Positions 43,901 to 53,200 of a stretch of 64,000 nucleotides of DNA are shown here, piece by piece (within the stretch, counting starts at the first letter, position 1; the number at the start of each line of letters is the position of its first letter). The stretch comes from CBDDKZ01 sp965230415 (lineage in GTDB: Bacteria; Bacteroidota; Bacteroidia; Cytophagales; JAAEPT01): the NCBI GenBank assembly GCA_965230415.1, contig CBDDKZ010000005.1, forward strand, positions 1,736,001-1,800,000, read 5' to 3'. The notes beneath the pieces were generated by a model, which saw nothing but the letters and a program-made list of their open reading frames with translations, ran no database searches and was not told the DNA's origin. The position numbers were made by a program, and so were the translations under genes.

Positions 43901-44421
43901 TCAGGGTTCGAGCAGCTGTACCTATTAACTATCACTTTAAAAGTTTATAGATCACGGCTTAAGCAAAAATACCCACATAATGTATGTTTTCCATCCCTTG
44001 ACCTTTCTTGTCACTGCAAATACCATACTATTTGCAAATAACAACCATTTGATAATCAAAGATTATTTCGTTACATCATTCAATAACTCCTTTTCGATTT
44101 GCGGTATCCCTTTGGCTCTTTGTATCATTATAACAGCGATAACAATCTAATTTGCCTTTTTTCTCAAAAAATTTATAGGTAGGATATTAATTTGGATTGC
44201 AGGCAACTATTCAAAAAACCGGACGAAACTATTAATGAAATAGAAGAATTGAGCATAAACGAAGACGACATTATGATAGAACAAGGACGCCAGAAAAAAA
44301 ATTTGCTTAGGAGGGGTTACATATTACTATCGAATGTAATAGTAATTAGTAAGTGAATGAATTTTAGATCCAAATAATTAGAACCCAATCCTTTCTCTTA
44401 TAACAATTCATGTTATGATTC
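43901..44421. other. Long intergenic region
   Basis: About 520 bp with no confident gene. A 55-codon frame from TTG 44192 to TGA 44356 (LDCRQLFKKPDETINEIEELSINEDD...) has plausible amino-acid composition but no known family. It could be a small peptide gene served by the hairpin at 44422. Confidence 0.3.
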
Positions 44422-44451
44422 CCTCCCGGTTTAAGGCTATGAATCGGGAGG
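44422..44451. terminator. Hairpin, probable terminator
   Basis: Stem CCTCCCG (44422-44428) / CGGGAGG (44445-44451) with a 16-nt loop, then GTTTATTCT. It is ~520 bp from the VanX stop and ~65 bp from the end of the possible small ORF at 44192-44356. Confidence 0.55.
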
Positions 44452-44629
44452 TTTATTCTAAAAAATAATCGATAATTCTCTAAAATATTAAATACTCTAA
44501 ATCGTTTTAATTATGGAAGACTTTTGATATGACATGACACTCTTATGAGTGATTCTGTTTATTAAAGTAACATTTTAACCCGGATAGAAATATGTATTGA
44601 ACCTACGTCCGGAATGGTTGTATTAAAAT

Positions 44630-45754
44630 ATGATTATTCCTATGAAAATTATGAACCCAACAACACTAGAAAAATTAGATCTGAAAATGGGTGTTCAGGA
44701 ACTTGAGTTGAACAAACCCTCTATTTTCGCCCCAGATAACACTACCTCCTCCAAACACATTGTTGTTTCTGTCCAAAGGAAACATTACAAGGGTTTTGGT
44801 ATAGCCCATGTTACCAAAGCACAAGAACACCTGATAGATGATGATATTTATTTCTTACGAGAAATAAAGGAGGACTTAAAGTACATCAGATCCTATACTG
44901 AACTCCAAAAGTTTGTTTATGAGTACAAAGACCTTATAGATCAGTTTCCATTATTTTGGTGTGCAATTGAACTGGCGATTATAGACCTAATATCAAAAGA
45001 AAGAGGTCAAAATGTGAGTAAGCTGACAAGACTGGCAACATCTACGGAACCTTATTATTTCAGTGCAATAGTCAATCATTCAAATGTAGAACTTTGTATG
45101 AAACAAATTTACTTTTATGCCCAACACGGGTTTACAGATTTTAAACTGAATTTACATGGAAACCTGGATGTAGACCGGCGCAATATTATGGAGATAAAGA
45201 AATTCACCGGTAATAAGGCGCGCATTCGTTATGAAATTAACAACCTATGGAACGATTCATTAACAGCTTCCAGGTACCTTAAAGCACTGGATAATGAAGT
45301 TTTTGCTATTGAAGAACCCTTTTCTGCCTGCGATTTCTATGAAATGGAATCCTTATTGCAACTTTATAAGGGTAAAATAATATTAGATGAAAGCTTTCTC
45401 ATTTATGAAGATTTTGTTCAGATTGGCCGACCCAAGCGCTTCATCATAAAAATCAATTTAAGCAAAATGGGCGGGTTAACACGCGCGCTGCAAATAGTCG
45501 AAGAAGCACGTAAAAGAAAGATACCTGTAATAATCGGTGGCAATGCCGGTGAGTCCGGAATATTGACGTCAATGTCCATGCTTCTCGCCAATAGTGCGCG
45601 TGATATATTGGTAGCGCAGGAAGGAGCATTTGGAAACTATGTACTGAAAGGCGATGTCATCAACGAACCTCCGACATTCGGGCAGAATGGTGTAGTCCAC
45701 TGGGATCAGGCCGCAGCTTCAAACAATTCATCCAGAATATCGAGGGAATCGTAA
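44630..45754 (+). CDS. Enolase-superfamily enzyme (dipeptide epimerase/OSBS-like), atypical
   Basis: 374 residues. The capping domain is followed by a TIM barrel with the MLE/AEE-type motifs: FKLNL (normally KxK, here K-L-N), RYEINNLW (first metal ligand Glu instead of Asp), AIEEPF, ILDES, and IKINLSKMGGLTRAL (second-side Lys). One of the two acid/base lysines is therefore replaced by Asn. A one-sided chemistry or a divergent function is likely, and the substrate is not assigned. Several Met codons lie at the start. The 3' end overlaps the convergent phhA by 49 bp. Confidence 0.85.
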   Translation: MIIPMKIMNPTTLEKLDLKMGVQELELNKPSIFAPDNTTSSKHIVVSVQRKHYKGFGIAHVTKAQEHLIDDDIYFLREIKEDLKYIRSYTELQKFVYEYKDLIDQFPLFWCAIELAIIDLISKERGQNVSKLTRLATSTEPYYFSAIVNHSNVELCMKQIYFYAQHGFTDFKLNLHGNLDVDRRNIMEIKKFTGNKARIRYEINNLWNDSLTASRYLKALDNEVFAIEEPFSACDFYEMESLLQLYKGKIILDESFLIYEDFVQIGRPKRFIIKINLSKMGGLTRALQIVEEARKRKIPVIIGGNAGESGILTSMSMLLANSARDILVAQEGAFGNYVLKGDVINEPPTFGQNGVVHWDQAAASNNSSRISRES

Positions 45755-46425
45755 AGTTGCCTAAAGTTGTCGATTTCGAAGTATACAGGCTGTATCGTAT
45801 CTATATTAAACTCCTTATCAATTATTTCTTTGATATCGTAAGGAGCAAAAGTTCTGCCTTTGTTGGCTACAACTCGCGTCTCCTCGATAGAAGAGATGAT
45901 ACCGGCCCCATAACTTTTGGTTTTCCCATACCTGTTTATCACACCAAACTCAATGGTAAACCAGTACAATCGCTGCAATTGCTTTATTTTCATACTATCG
46001 TCTTTCCATTTAAGGGCCACCTCACCAACACGCTGTGTAAAATCGGCATAATCTTCATTCATGTATAAAGGTATATGACCAAAAACATCATGAAACATAT
46101 CCGGTTCTTCAATATAATGCAACTCTTCAGGAGTACGCAGCCAGGTACTCGCACAAAAACGCTTGTTTTTGAGATGTTCAAAGAAATCCAGGACAGGAAT
46201 CAGTCCGGGGACCACATGTATTTGCCAACCGGTTTTTTTCATCAGCTTTGCATTTACCTGATCAAAACGGGGAATCCTGTCTGCATTAAAAACAGTATGT
46301 AGTTCATCCAGACAATCCAAAAACTCCTGACAAACATTGCCTTGTAAATTATGTAATTGCTCTGTGAAAAGAAAACGCCAAATAGCCTGATCTTTCTCCG
46401 TGTATTTCGAATAGTCTTGCTTCAT
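45706..46425 (-). CDS. phhA: Phenylalanine 4-monooxygenase
   Basis: 239 residues from ATG 46425 (MKQDYSKYTEKDQAIW). A longer frame from 46524 adds a weakly conserved stretch. Iron ligands: HDVFGH (two His) and the Glu in WFTIEFGVI. Pterin/substrate regions PGLIPVLDFFEHL, FCASTWLRTPEELHYIEEPD and RLYWFTIEFGV match bacterial short-form aromatic amino acid hydroxylases. It converts phenylalanine to tyrosine with O2 and tetrahydrobiopterin. Convergent overlap with the enolase-superfamily gene. Confidence 0.94.
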   Translation of the reverse strand: MKQDYSKYTEKDQAIWRFLFTEQLHNLQGNVCQEFLDCLDELHTVFNADRIPRFDQVNAKLMKKTGWQIHVVPGLIPVLDFFEHLKNKRFCASTWLRTPEELHYIEEPDMFHDVFGHIPLYMNEDYADFTQRVGEVALKWKDDSMKIKQLQRLYWFTIEFGVINRYGKTKSYGAGIISSIEETRVVANKGRTFAPYDIKEIIDKEFNIDTIQPVYFEIDNFRQLYDSLDILDELFEAAA

Positions 46426-46619
46426 AACTTCCGGGTTTTTAGGTAAATTGTAATGTTCTATAATTATATAACGTGATTTTTTTGGAGATAGATACACACA
46501 GAAATAATTATATGTTATTGACATTCAGGTATAAATACTTATTGCAATTCTCAAGAATTGTTCATTAGTTTGCTGTTATCTTACAATTCCTTTTTTAATA
46601 CCCTTATTTATTTTGACAT

Positions 46620-47213
46620 ATGAATACCAATTTACGCTACCTATTCCTAATAGGAATATTCATAGCAGCATGCAAAAAGGATGACAATAGCTTCCGTACT
46701 ATGGATACAGAAGAATTTTCTGAAAATGGTGATTACTTCGCTTTCAAAATCAATGAAAAACGTTGCTACGAAGGAGAAAAAGAATTTTGTCTCGTTTTCA
46801 CCGATAATGAAAAAGAGAAAAATGGCATTAATTACGCTGTTATCAAAAGGCAAGGAAGTAAAGAAGATCAACTTTATTACCGCTATGAAGATGGTAACTA
46901 CTACTATTACCAGACTTTGGGAGATCTGGGTTCGGAAACTATCTTTTTGAAAGAGAACAGCAGCTATGGAGCGCAGTGGTCAGATACATTGAAATCGGGT
47001 GATACAGAGCTTATCAATACATACGTATCCCTGGGTTACACTGAAAAAATGAATGTAAACGGAACGGCATACACTGATATTATCGGAACGCAACATCAGA
47101 TTATAACAAGAATTCACGGAAAGGAATTGACTTTAACATGGTTTTACTTTTACGCTAAAAATGTGGGCTTAATAAAAGCAAGCGGACACGAAGCTTTTCA
47201 TATTAGTAATTAG
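46620..47213 (+). CDS. Hypothetical lipoprotein
   Basis: 197 residues with lipobox IFIAAC followed by KKDDN, the usual Bacteroidota lipoprotein export-type sequence. The mature part is beta-rich and polar (YYRYEDGNYYYYQTLGDLGSETIFLKENSSYGAQWSDTL). I do not recognise the family. It is probably at the outer membrane. Confidence 0.75.
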   Translation: MNTNLRYLFLIGIFIAACKKDDNSFRTMDTEEFSENGDYFAFKINEKRCYEGEKEFCLVFTDNEKEKNGINYAVIKRQGSKEDQLYYRYEDGNYYYYQTLGDLGSETIFLKENSSYGAQWSDTLKSGDTELINTYVSLGYTEKMNVNGTAYTDIIGTQHQIITRIHGKELTLTWFYFYAKNVGLIKASGHEAFHISN

Positions 47214-47283
47214 CAACTTACTGAGAATATATATATATACGAACTATTTAAACCGGTATGTGTTTTAGTAAAAAGGCTAACAA

Positions 47284-47574
47284 ATGATTACCTACCAGGT
47301 TCGAATAAAAGTACAAGCGTCCATATGTAGCGAATGGATCACATTTATGCAAAAGGAACATGTTCCAAAACTGCTTGCTACGGGATTAATCCATTCTTCT
47401 CAGGTCATGAAGTCGCGCGAGGAAGAATTTCTGTATATATTTCACTACCATTTTCTTACAGAGGATAAATATCACAGTTATATTAACCAACATGCCGATG
47501 AAATGCGTGCTCATGTATTAGAGCGCTATGAAGGTAAATTCCACGCGGAGCGCAGTCTATTGGATTGGGTTTAA
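47284..47574 (+). CDS. DUF4286 family protein
   Basis: 96 residues, no signal. The family pattern is clear: YQVRIKVQASICSEWITFMQKEHVPKLLATGLIHSSQVMK at the N-terminus, then YIFHYHFLTEDKYHSYINQHADEMRAHVLERYEGKF. It has a ferredoxin-like fold and is widespread in Bacteroidota; its role is unknown. Confidence 0.9.
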   Translation: MITYQVRIKVQASICSEWITFMQKEHVPKLLATGLIHSSQVMKSREEEFLYIFHYHFLTEDKYHSYINQHADEMRAHVLERYEGKFHAERSLLDWV

Positions 47575-47589
47575 AACAGCTAAAAAAAC

Positions 47590-48174
47590 TTATTTCAAAA
47601 ATTGTATAGAAACATCGTCAATCGCGTAATTCAGTTTATACCTGTTATGGAAATAAATTTTAACTCTCTCCGCCTCACTCCATCTCACATTTTCAGGAAC
47701 TTCGATTATTTGCTTGTAAAGGAACCACTCCTCGTTGTCTTTTATAGGAACCAGCGGCACAAATAGGTATTCATAAAATAAAAAATCATTTTTATCCGTT
47801 TCTACACTTACAATAAAGGGTGTTGATCCCGGTTGAGATGAATGAATTCTGCAAGCGAATTCAATTCTTCTGGTACCATTGCACGCTTGGGGTTCAATAG
47901 ACCATGTCGGTCCCCACTCTACGTCGGGATTTAGCACAGCATAACTCCCACTGTTTAGTGCTAAAGGCATTGAATCGAGCACATTGTAAACTTTATTAGT
48001 CTCAAAAGGCTCAAGTACCGATTTAAATACTTCTGGTTCTTTACAACCTGTAGTATCGACCGTGGTCAGTTCTTCAGGCGAAAAATCTTCTGTTCTGTTC
48101 ATTTTGAGAAAAAATACCAACTGTATTACTTCTAGTAGTACAAGTGCAAGAATTATCTTTTGTTTGGAAGACAT
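47590..48174 (-). CDS. Membrane-anchored hypothetical protein with lectin-like domain
   Basis: 194 residues. An N-terminal membrane anchor (IILALVLLEVIQLVFFL) is followed by an extracytoplasmic beta-sandwich-like region (YAVLNPDVEWGPTWSIEP ... RIEFACRIHSS ... AERVKIYFHNRYKLNYAIDDVSIQFLK). The ending resembles concanavalin/jelly-roll carbohydrate-binding modules (AIDDVSIQF). The precise family is not recognised. Confidence 0.65.
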   Translation of the reverse strand: MSSKQKIILALVLLEVIQLVFFLKMNRTEDFSPEELTTVDTTGCKEPEVFKSVLEPFETNKVYNVLDSMPLALNSGSYAVLNPDVEWGPTWSIEPQACNGTRRIEFACRIHSSQPGSTPFIVSVETDKNDFLFYEYLFVPLVPIKDNEEWFLYKQIIEVPENVRWSEAERVKIYFHNRYKLNYAIDDVSIQFLK

Positions 48175-48241
48175 GGTCAGATGAGCGCGTTTTATAAACT
48201 ACGAAAATAGAAAAATCTTATGTTCTGTCAAAATGTGGCAT

Positions 48242-48284
48242 AGGTGGTGGGTACTTCGTTGAGGTAGCCACCTGAACCAGATGT
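48242..48284 (-). repeat. CACCTG-type 3' repeat, copy C
   Basis: Plus strand shows AGGTGG..GGTACTTCGTTGAGGT..CCACCTGAACCAGATGTC. It aligns with copies A and B and abuts the stop of the DinB gene at 48285. Confidence 0.5.
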
Positions 48285-48725
48285 CTATGCAAACAGTTTT
48301 TTAAAATGGTGCTCCATATGATCTATATAATCAGTCATAAGGAATTGAAGATCAAATGTGTCTCCTTCTGGCGTTATAATAAGCAATTTCAATGACTCCG
48401 GCTTCTGTGCACGCATTATTTTTTCTATTCTTTTGTTGAGCGCTCGCCACAACGAAATCAATTCATCTGCATCAGCAGTATTGTAAGCATTACTCACTAC
48501 TAAACGGTCCTGATCATATTTTCTGTAAGGATAAGGTTGCTCGAAGGAGATTTCCGTAAATCGTTGCAGGTTATTGATAGCTGAATCGATGAGATGACCT
48601 ATTATCTCTAACTTGGACCATGATTTTATGTCAGATTTCTTTCGCAAAGTATCTTCTGAAGACTCCATAACGTAGTTACTTCCTTTTTCCACTAATTGCT
48701 GTAATCTGCTAATTTCATGTTCCAT
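48285..48725 (-). CDS. DinB-family protein
   Basis: 146 residues, four-helix bundle of the DinB/YfiT type: ISRLQQLVEKGSNYV, WSKLEIIGHLIDSAINNLQRF, and YIDHMEHHFKKLF, with metal-binding His residues in GHLIDSA (helix 2) and HMEHHF (helix 4). Members are thiol-dependent transferases or hydrolases; the substrate is unknown. Confidence 0.9.
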   Translation of the reverse strand: MEHEISRLQQLVEKGSNYVMESSEDTLRKKSDIKSWSKLEIIGHLIDSAINNLQRFTEISFEQPYPYRKYDQDRLVVSNAYNTADADELISLWRALNKRIEKIMRAQKPESLKLLIITPEGDTFDLQFLMTDYIDHMEHHFKKLFA

Positions 48726-48757
48726 GATTTGTCATTTATTTTGTTTTTACAATTTAG

Positions 48758-49432
48758 TTACTCTTCCTCAAATAAAACCAAAAAATCGATTATCAGTGAG
48801 GTGACTTTTCCTGAAGCATCAATGCCCCAATAGGCCGGATAGACTCCGTCGCCACCTCCAGATTGAAACATAACAATGTTTGCATCACTACCTGGAATGG
48901 TAAAATTTATCCAATCACCATAAGCACCCAATACACGTGGATTACGTGCATTTTTTTTGAATTCGGCAGCGAAAAAATCATCATAGATATTGCCATCGGG
49001 GTTTTCTTTATAGTAGTTATCTACAAACTGATCGTAAAGCTTTACTGTTTCAGCATCCATAAAGCAGGCAATTCCAGCATCTACGGCAAAACCCAGAAAA
49101 TCTTCTTCGTCTTCCAACTCATTGATGTCGTCCTCGTCTTGAATCGCTAGCACCCACTTAACTGCTTTTTCTGTTGTAAACTGTAGTTGAGCAAGCGCAT
49201 AACAATCAGGGCCTTTTTTTTCTTTGACATTATATACTTTCACGGAAAATTCGCCAGTTGGCACTTCTTTATTAAAACCTTCTTCTTCATAGGCGATTAA
49301 GGGATCGCATACTGCTACTTTCCCACTTGAAAGTTTAAGGAACCCCAATTCCAATACCTCCAGATTAACATCATCAATGGTGTTATCCAAAATCTCCTGA
49401 TAGTCTATGAGCGACAAATGTTCTGTTTTCAT
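48758..49432 (-). CDS. DUF4241 domain protein
   Basis: 224 residues from ATG 49432; a longer frame to 49546 overlaps the next gene and is unlikely. Family features: GKVAVCDPLIAY, VPTGEFSVKVYN, AGIACFMDAETVKLYDQF, VLGAYGDWINFTIPGSDANIVMFQSGGGDGVYPAYWGIDASG. DUF4241 proteins are soluble and often found with immunity-type or stress genes. No function is established here. Confidence 0.88.
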   Translation of the reverse strand: MKTEHLSLIDYQEILDNTIDDVNLEVLELGFLKLSSGKVAVCDPLIAYEEEGFNKEVPTGEFSVKVYNVKEKKGPDCYALAQLQFTTEKAVKWVLAIQDEDDINELEDEEDFLGFAVDAGIACFMDAETVKLYDQFVDNYYKENPDGNIYDDFFAAEFKKNARNPRVLGAYGDWINFTIPGSDANIVMFQSGGGDGVYPAYWGIDASGKVTSLIIDFLVLFEEE

Positions 49433-49491
49433 ATGCTTCAAATATTCAATGCATAATAAACTTTTAAGGGCATCAATACAAAAACATAAGC

Positions 49492-50175
49492 TTATGTTTC
49501 TATATTTTTTTGCACTATCAGTTTTTTGCGATCGAGGTCCAGGCAAAGTAAATTTCCGAGGCGTTTATAATCATAGATTTTGTGGGCTTTTGAATAAACG
49601 CAACCATTATCGAGTGGAATTTTTGATGAAGACCTCAATGCTCCTTCAATACTTTCAAAATAAGTGGGAACATGACCATGTACCACAACCCTGTTTGCAG
49701 TAAGGGGGTGACTCGCAGGTATTTCAAATTTCCTGATTTCCATGAGCGCATTTTTATCTTCCAAAGGATTATCTATTAGGAAATTCAGGCCGGCATGGAC
49801 CAGGATATAATCAGGAAGCAAGTAATATAATGGCAGGGATTCAAAAAATTGCCTGTATTTATCAATTAAACGACCTTCATGTATGAGGTCCGCACTTTTA
49901 TTGATTTTTTCTACAAAATGTACAAAAGTTTTGAAGTCATATTCCTTTTCAGCAAAGAGCATGTTTTGTTCGTGATTCCCTCTTAATGGATACAACTGAT
50001 ACCCATTGTCCATTAATTCTAAGATATAGTCGATAACTTTGGCGCTATGAGGACCTCTATCGATATAATCACCTAACAGGTACAATTGATCTTCTTTCTT
50101 TAAATTGATTTTTGAAATTAGCGCGCAAAAGGTATCGTAGCACCCGTGAATATCTGAAATTACAAATCGATTCAT
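49492..50175 (-). CDS. PPP-family serine/threonine-type phosphatase (metallophosphoesterase)
   Basis: 227 residues. Metal-site motifs ISDIHGCYDTF, LLGDYIDRGPHS, LRGNHEQNM, and the later VHAGLNF and VVHGHVP are those of bacterial PPP phosphatases of the PrpE/ApaH-like group. It could dephosphorylate proteins or symmetric dinucleotides in the cytosol. Its neighbours (DUF4241 gene, giant helicase) do not define a substrate. Confidence 0.92.
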   Translation of the reverse strand: MNRFVISDIHGCYDTFCALISKINLKKEDQLYLLGDYIDRGPHSAKVIDYILELMDNGYQLYPLRGNHEQNMLFAEKEYDFKTFVHFVEKINKSADLIHEGRLIDKYRQFFESLPLYYLLPDYILVHAGLNFLIDNPLEDKNALMEIRKFEIPASHPLTANRVVVHGHVPTYFESIEGALRSSSKIPLDNGCVYSKAHKIYDYKRLGNLLCLDLDRKKLIVQKNIET

Positions 50176-50234
50176 TTTTCCGTACTGTATTCTTTAAAAA
50201 CGGAATTTACTACTTTGAGCTTTACGGATGAAGG

Positions 50235-53200
50235 TTAGCCGGAAAGTTTTCCAAGCTCTTTAAGGACGTGCTCGTGGTCGTTCCACCACTGTCGGCTAAA
50301 GATTTTCAGGTGAGGCCATTTTTTCTCCTTTAAACCAAGTGGAAGATAGGCATGAAAATCTTTGACAGATGAACTTTGGTAATAAATGTCATCATCGGTC
50401 AAAAGTAATGCGCGGTAATTATTGTTTTGAGACAAAGTGAGATCTGCAAAGGGCAAATTGTTGTGTTCGACATCTGCTCCCAATTTTTGAGATGATAGTA
50501 CTTTTAGTTTCGATTTTAGAAACCAGTCGGTATGAAAATCGAGCGCATCCTTTTGATTGGGTTGGTAATTTCCTTGAGAAACAGTATGCGCATATTCGAG
50601 GTATTTTTTAAGCAATCTGGGGCCTATATGTTTCGTTTCTTCTACCTGTAATTGTTGGGGTAATATGCTGGTAATTACTTTCACCTTTTTTCTGGCTCTG
50701 GTTACGGCTACATTTAAGCGATTTTCACCATTCTCCATATTCAAAGCACCAAAGTGCATGTGCATTTTGCCTTGTAAATTGGGTGCATAGCCAATTGAAA
50801 AAAGAATTACGTCTCTTTCATCGCCTTGAACATTTTCAATATTTTTGACAAAGAGCGTAGCTGGTATTAAGGTATTATTTTCAAGGGCGGCAGCTTCCAA
50901 TAAATCTTGAATAAGATGTTGCTGCTTGTAATTAAACGTTACTATTCCAATGCTGTGCTGTTTTTGGCTGAGCAGTTGAAGTACTTCTTCAATTATTTGC
51001 TGAGCTTCAGCGAGATTCACTCCTTTATCCCAGTAACCGTTTACTTTCAAGTAACTGATTCCAGGTTCTCTTTCGTTAATATCTTTAAATGAAGGTAACA
51101 ACCTTAGTTTTCCCTTATAAAAATGGGTGTTTGAAAAGTCTATTAAATCGAGTGATTCGCTACGGTAATGGCCTTCAAGGGAAACTTCCGGGAGCATACG
51201 TGTTCCCAGATCCAGTAAGGAATCTATTTCCAGTTCAGGAATATCGTTGTCTTCGTTGTCTTCCCAGCGCACCTGGTAAAGGTCATTGGGGCTTAGCTGC
51301 TTAGAATCACCGGTTATTACCACTTGTTTGGCCCTATAAATCGCGGGTATCCCTTTTTCTGCAAAGCATTGCGATGCCTCATCAAATATTACAAGGTCGA
51401 AAAAATCTTTCATGGGAAATAGTGCAGAAACCGATTCTGGTGATGCCAGCCAACAGGGGATTAGGCTAAAGAGCTCTTCATGGTGAGTTTCTATCAATTT
51501 TCTCATGGGCCAGATCTTCCTTTTTTTGCTTACCTGGTGCAGAAGATCTCTGTAAGTAATTCTGTTTTTAAGCCGATTGTAATCTATATTCTTATACGTT
51601 TGCTCTCTTACTTTCATCGACAAAATGTCTTTACTCACTTTCATTTTGTCTTTTATTTGTACTTGTAGCTCACGTTCAAGCTGACTCATCTTCAAAGAAG
51701 ATACAGATCTTAAAACCGGATATTTGCTCTCAAAATAATTGAGCCAGGCCAGGCGAATACTGTTCTGAAATAAACGTGATACGATTTCATAAGATGCATC
51801 CTTTGCACTGCTGAGCAGTTTATTTAAAAGCGCGTGCTCTTTATTATTGAATAAGGCTTTTAAGCGGTCGTATTCGCAAAGTGCATCAAAGTCCTTTTCT
51901 AACGAAGGCAGGAGTTCATTGTTGAGGTCGTAATTCTTTAGTAGATCATGAATTTGTTGATCGCTGAGGTAGCGACTCCAATGCAACTGCTTTTGAGCCG
52001 CTTCCGCACATAAGGCTAATACATCTTCGAGCCGTTGTTTCAAAGACCAGTAGTCACTCGAATCCAATTTGATGAAATCTCCAAAACTTCTTAATTCTTC
52101 CAAAATAGATTTTGCCCGTATGGCCACAGAAAGGTTGTGAAACCACTCTTCCAAAACAGGGCGCTCACACGATTCCGGTACATCGGGCAACCAATCTATA
52201 CCCCGCAATTCGGTTAGATTATGCTCAAGGTTAAATCGTTTATCTATTTTTTTCTTGAGCAGGCGAAAACCGATGCGGGACCATTCCAGGTTGTTGGAAG
52301 AGAGTGCTCTTTTTATAACATATTTGTCTTTGTTAAAAAGGTGCCACCACCATCTTTTATAAAATCGTTTGCGCGCACGCAGGTATTTTTCCAACACATT
52401 CTGGAAAGCACCTAAGTCTTCGCGGCTTACCGACAACTCCGGACCAAGCTCTTCAAAGGAATCCATAATCCTTTTCTCATAGATAAGCAATAAGTCCTCA
52501 TCTATAGATTTTTGAAATAATTCTTTTAAAAACCTATAAATAACAGGGGGTTTTATCAGTTGTAAAAGATCTTGTATCTGTTGCTCCCTGTCTACCAGCC
52601 ATTCACTTTCGGTAATGGTAAAATCGTGATTTATAAGTTCGCGCAACTTAACCTTAAATAATTCTTGATAATCCGGAATTTCGCTGAGCGTGTCTTTGAT
52701 TCCCTGTAGGTCTGAAAACGTAAAATCTTTAAATGAAATCCTGTTTTGCCATGGGTGTTCATTTTTTTCCAGGCGCTCATAATAAGGTAAATACTGACTT
52801 AGCTTGTGATCAAACTCTTCAATAAGCTGCCTGCTAAAGTAGGCACATTCCTGATTGAGGTTGAGGTGAGACTCAGTGGTATCGGTTGTCAGATACAATT
52901 CTTTAGGTGAAAACCCGCATTCCGTATCATCGAAAAGCGCATGTTTAAACTCTGCCAGTTCTTCAATACATTGTTCTATTTTCCGGCTGGCTTGCAAATG
53001 CGTGCGTTCCATATAAATGGTGTCCAAACCATTATTCATACGTTCATAAGCATCTATGGCCTCTATCTGTTCATAGATCTGCTCATAGATCTGTTTTCGG
53101 TCATTTTTGAAATCATGAACTAATGCCGAAAACTTATCGAGCTTCAATTCACTTAACCTTTCATATACCACATCGAGTGCGGCTCTTTTCTGACAAACGA

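Noticed and set aside
43905..43925. GGTTCGAGC string resembling a tRNA T-loop
   Set aside because: No acceptor stem, D-arm or anticodon arm can be drawn around it.
47229..47239. TA dinucleotide run near 47.23 kb
   Set aside because: Short (about five units) and in an intergenic gap; nothing else supports a functional repeat.
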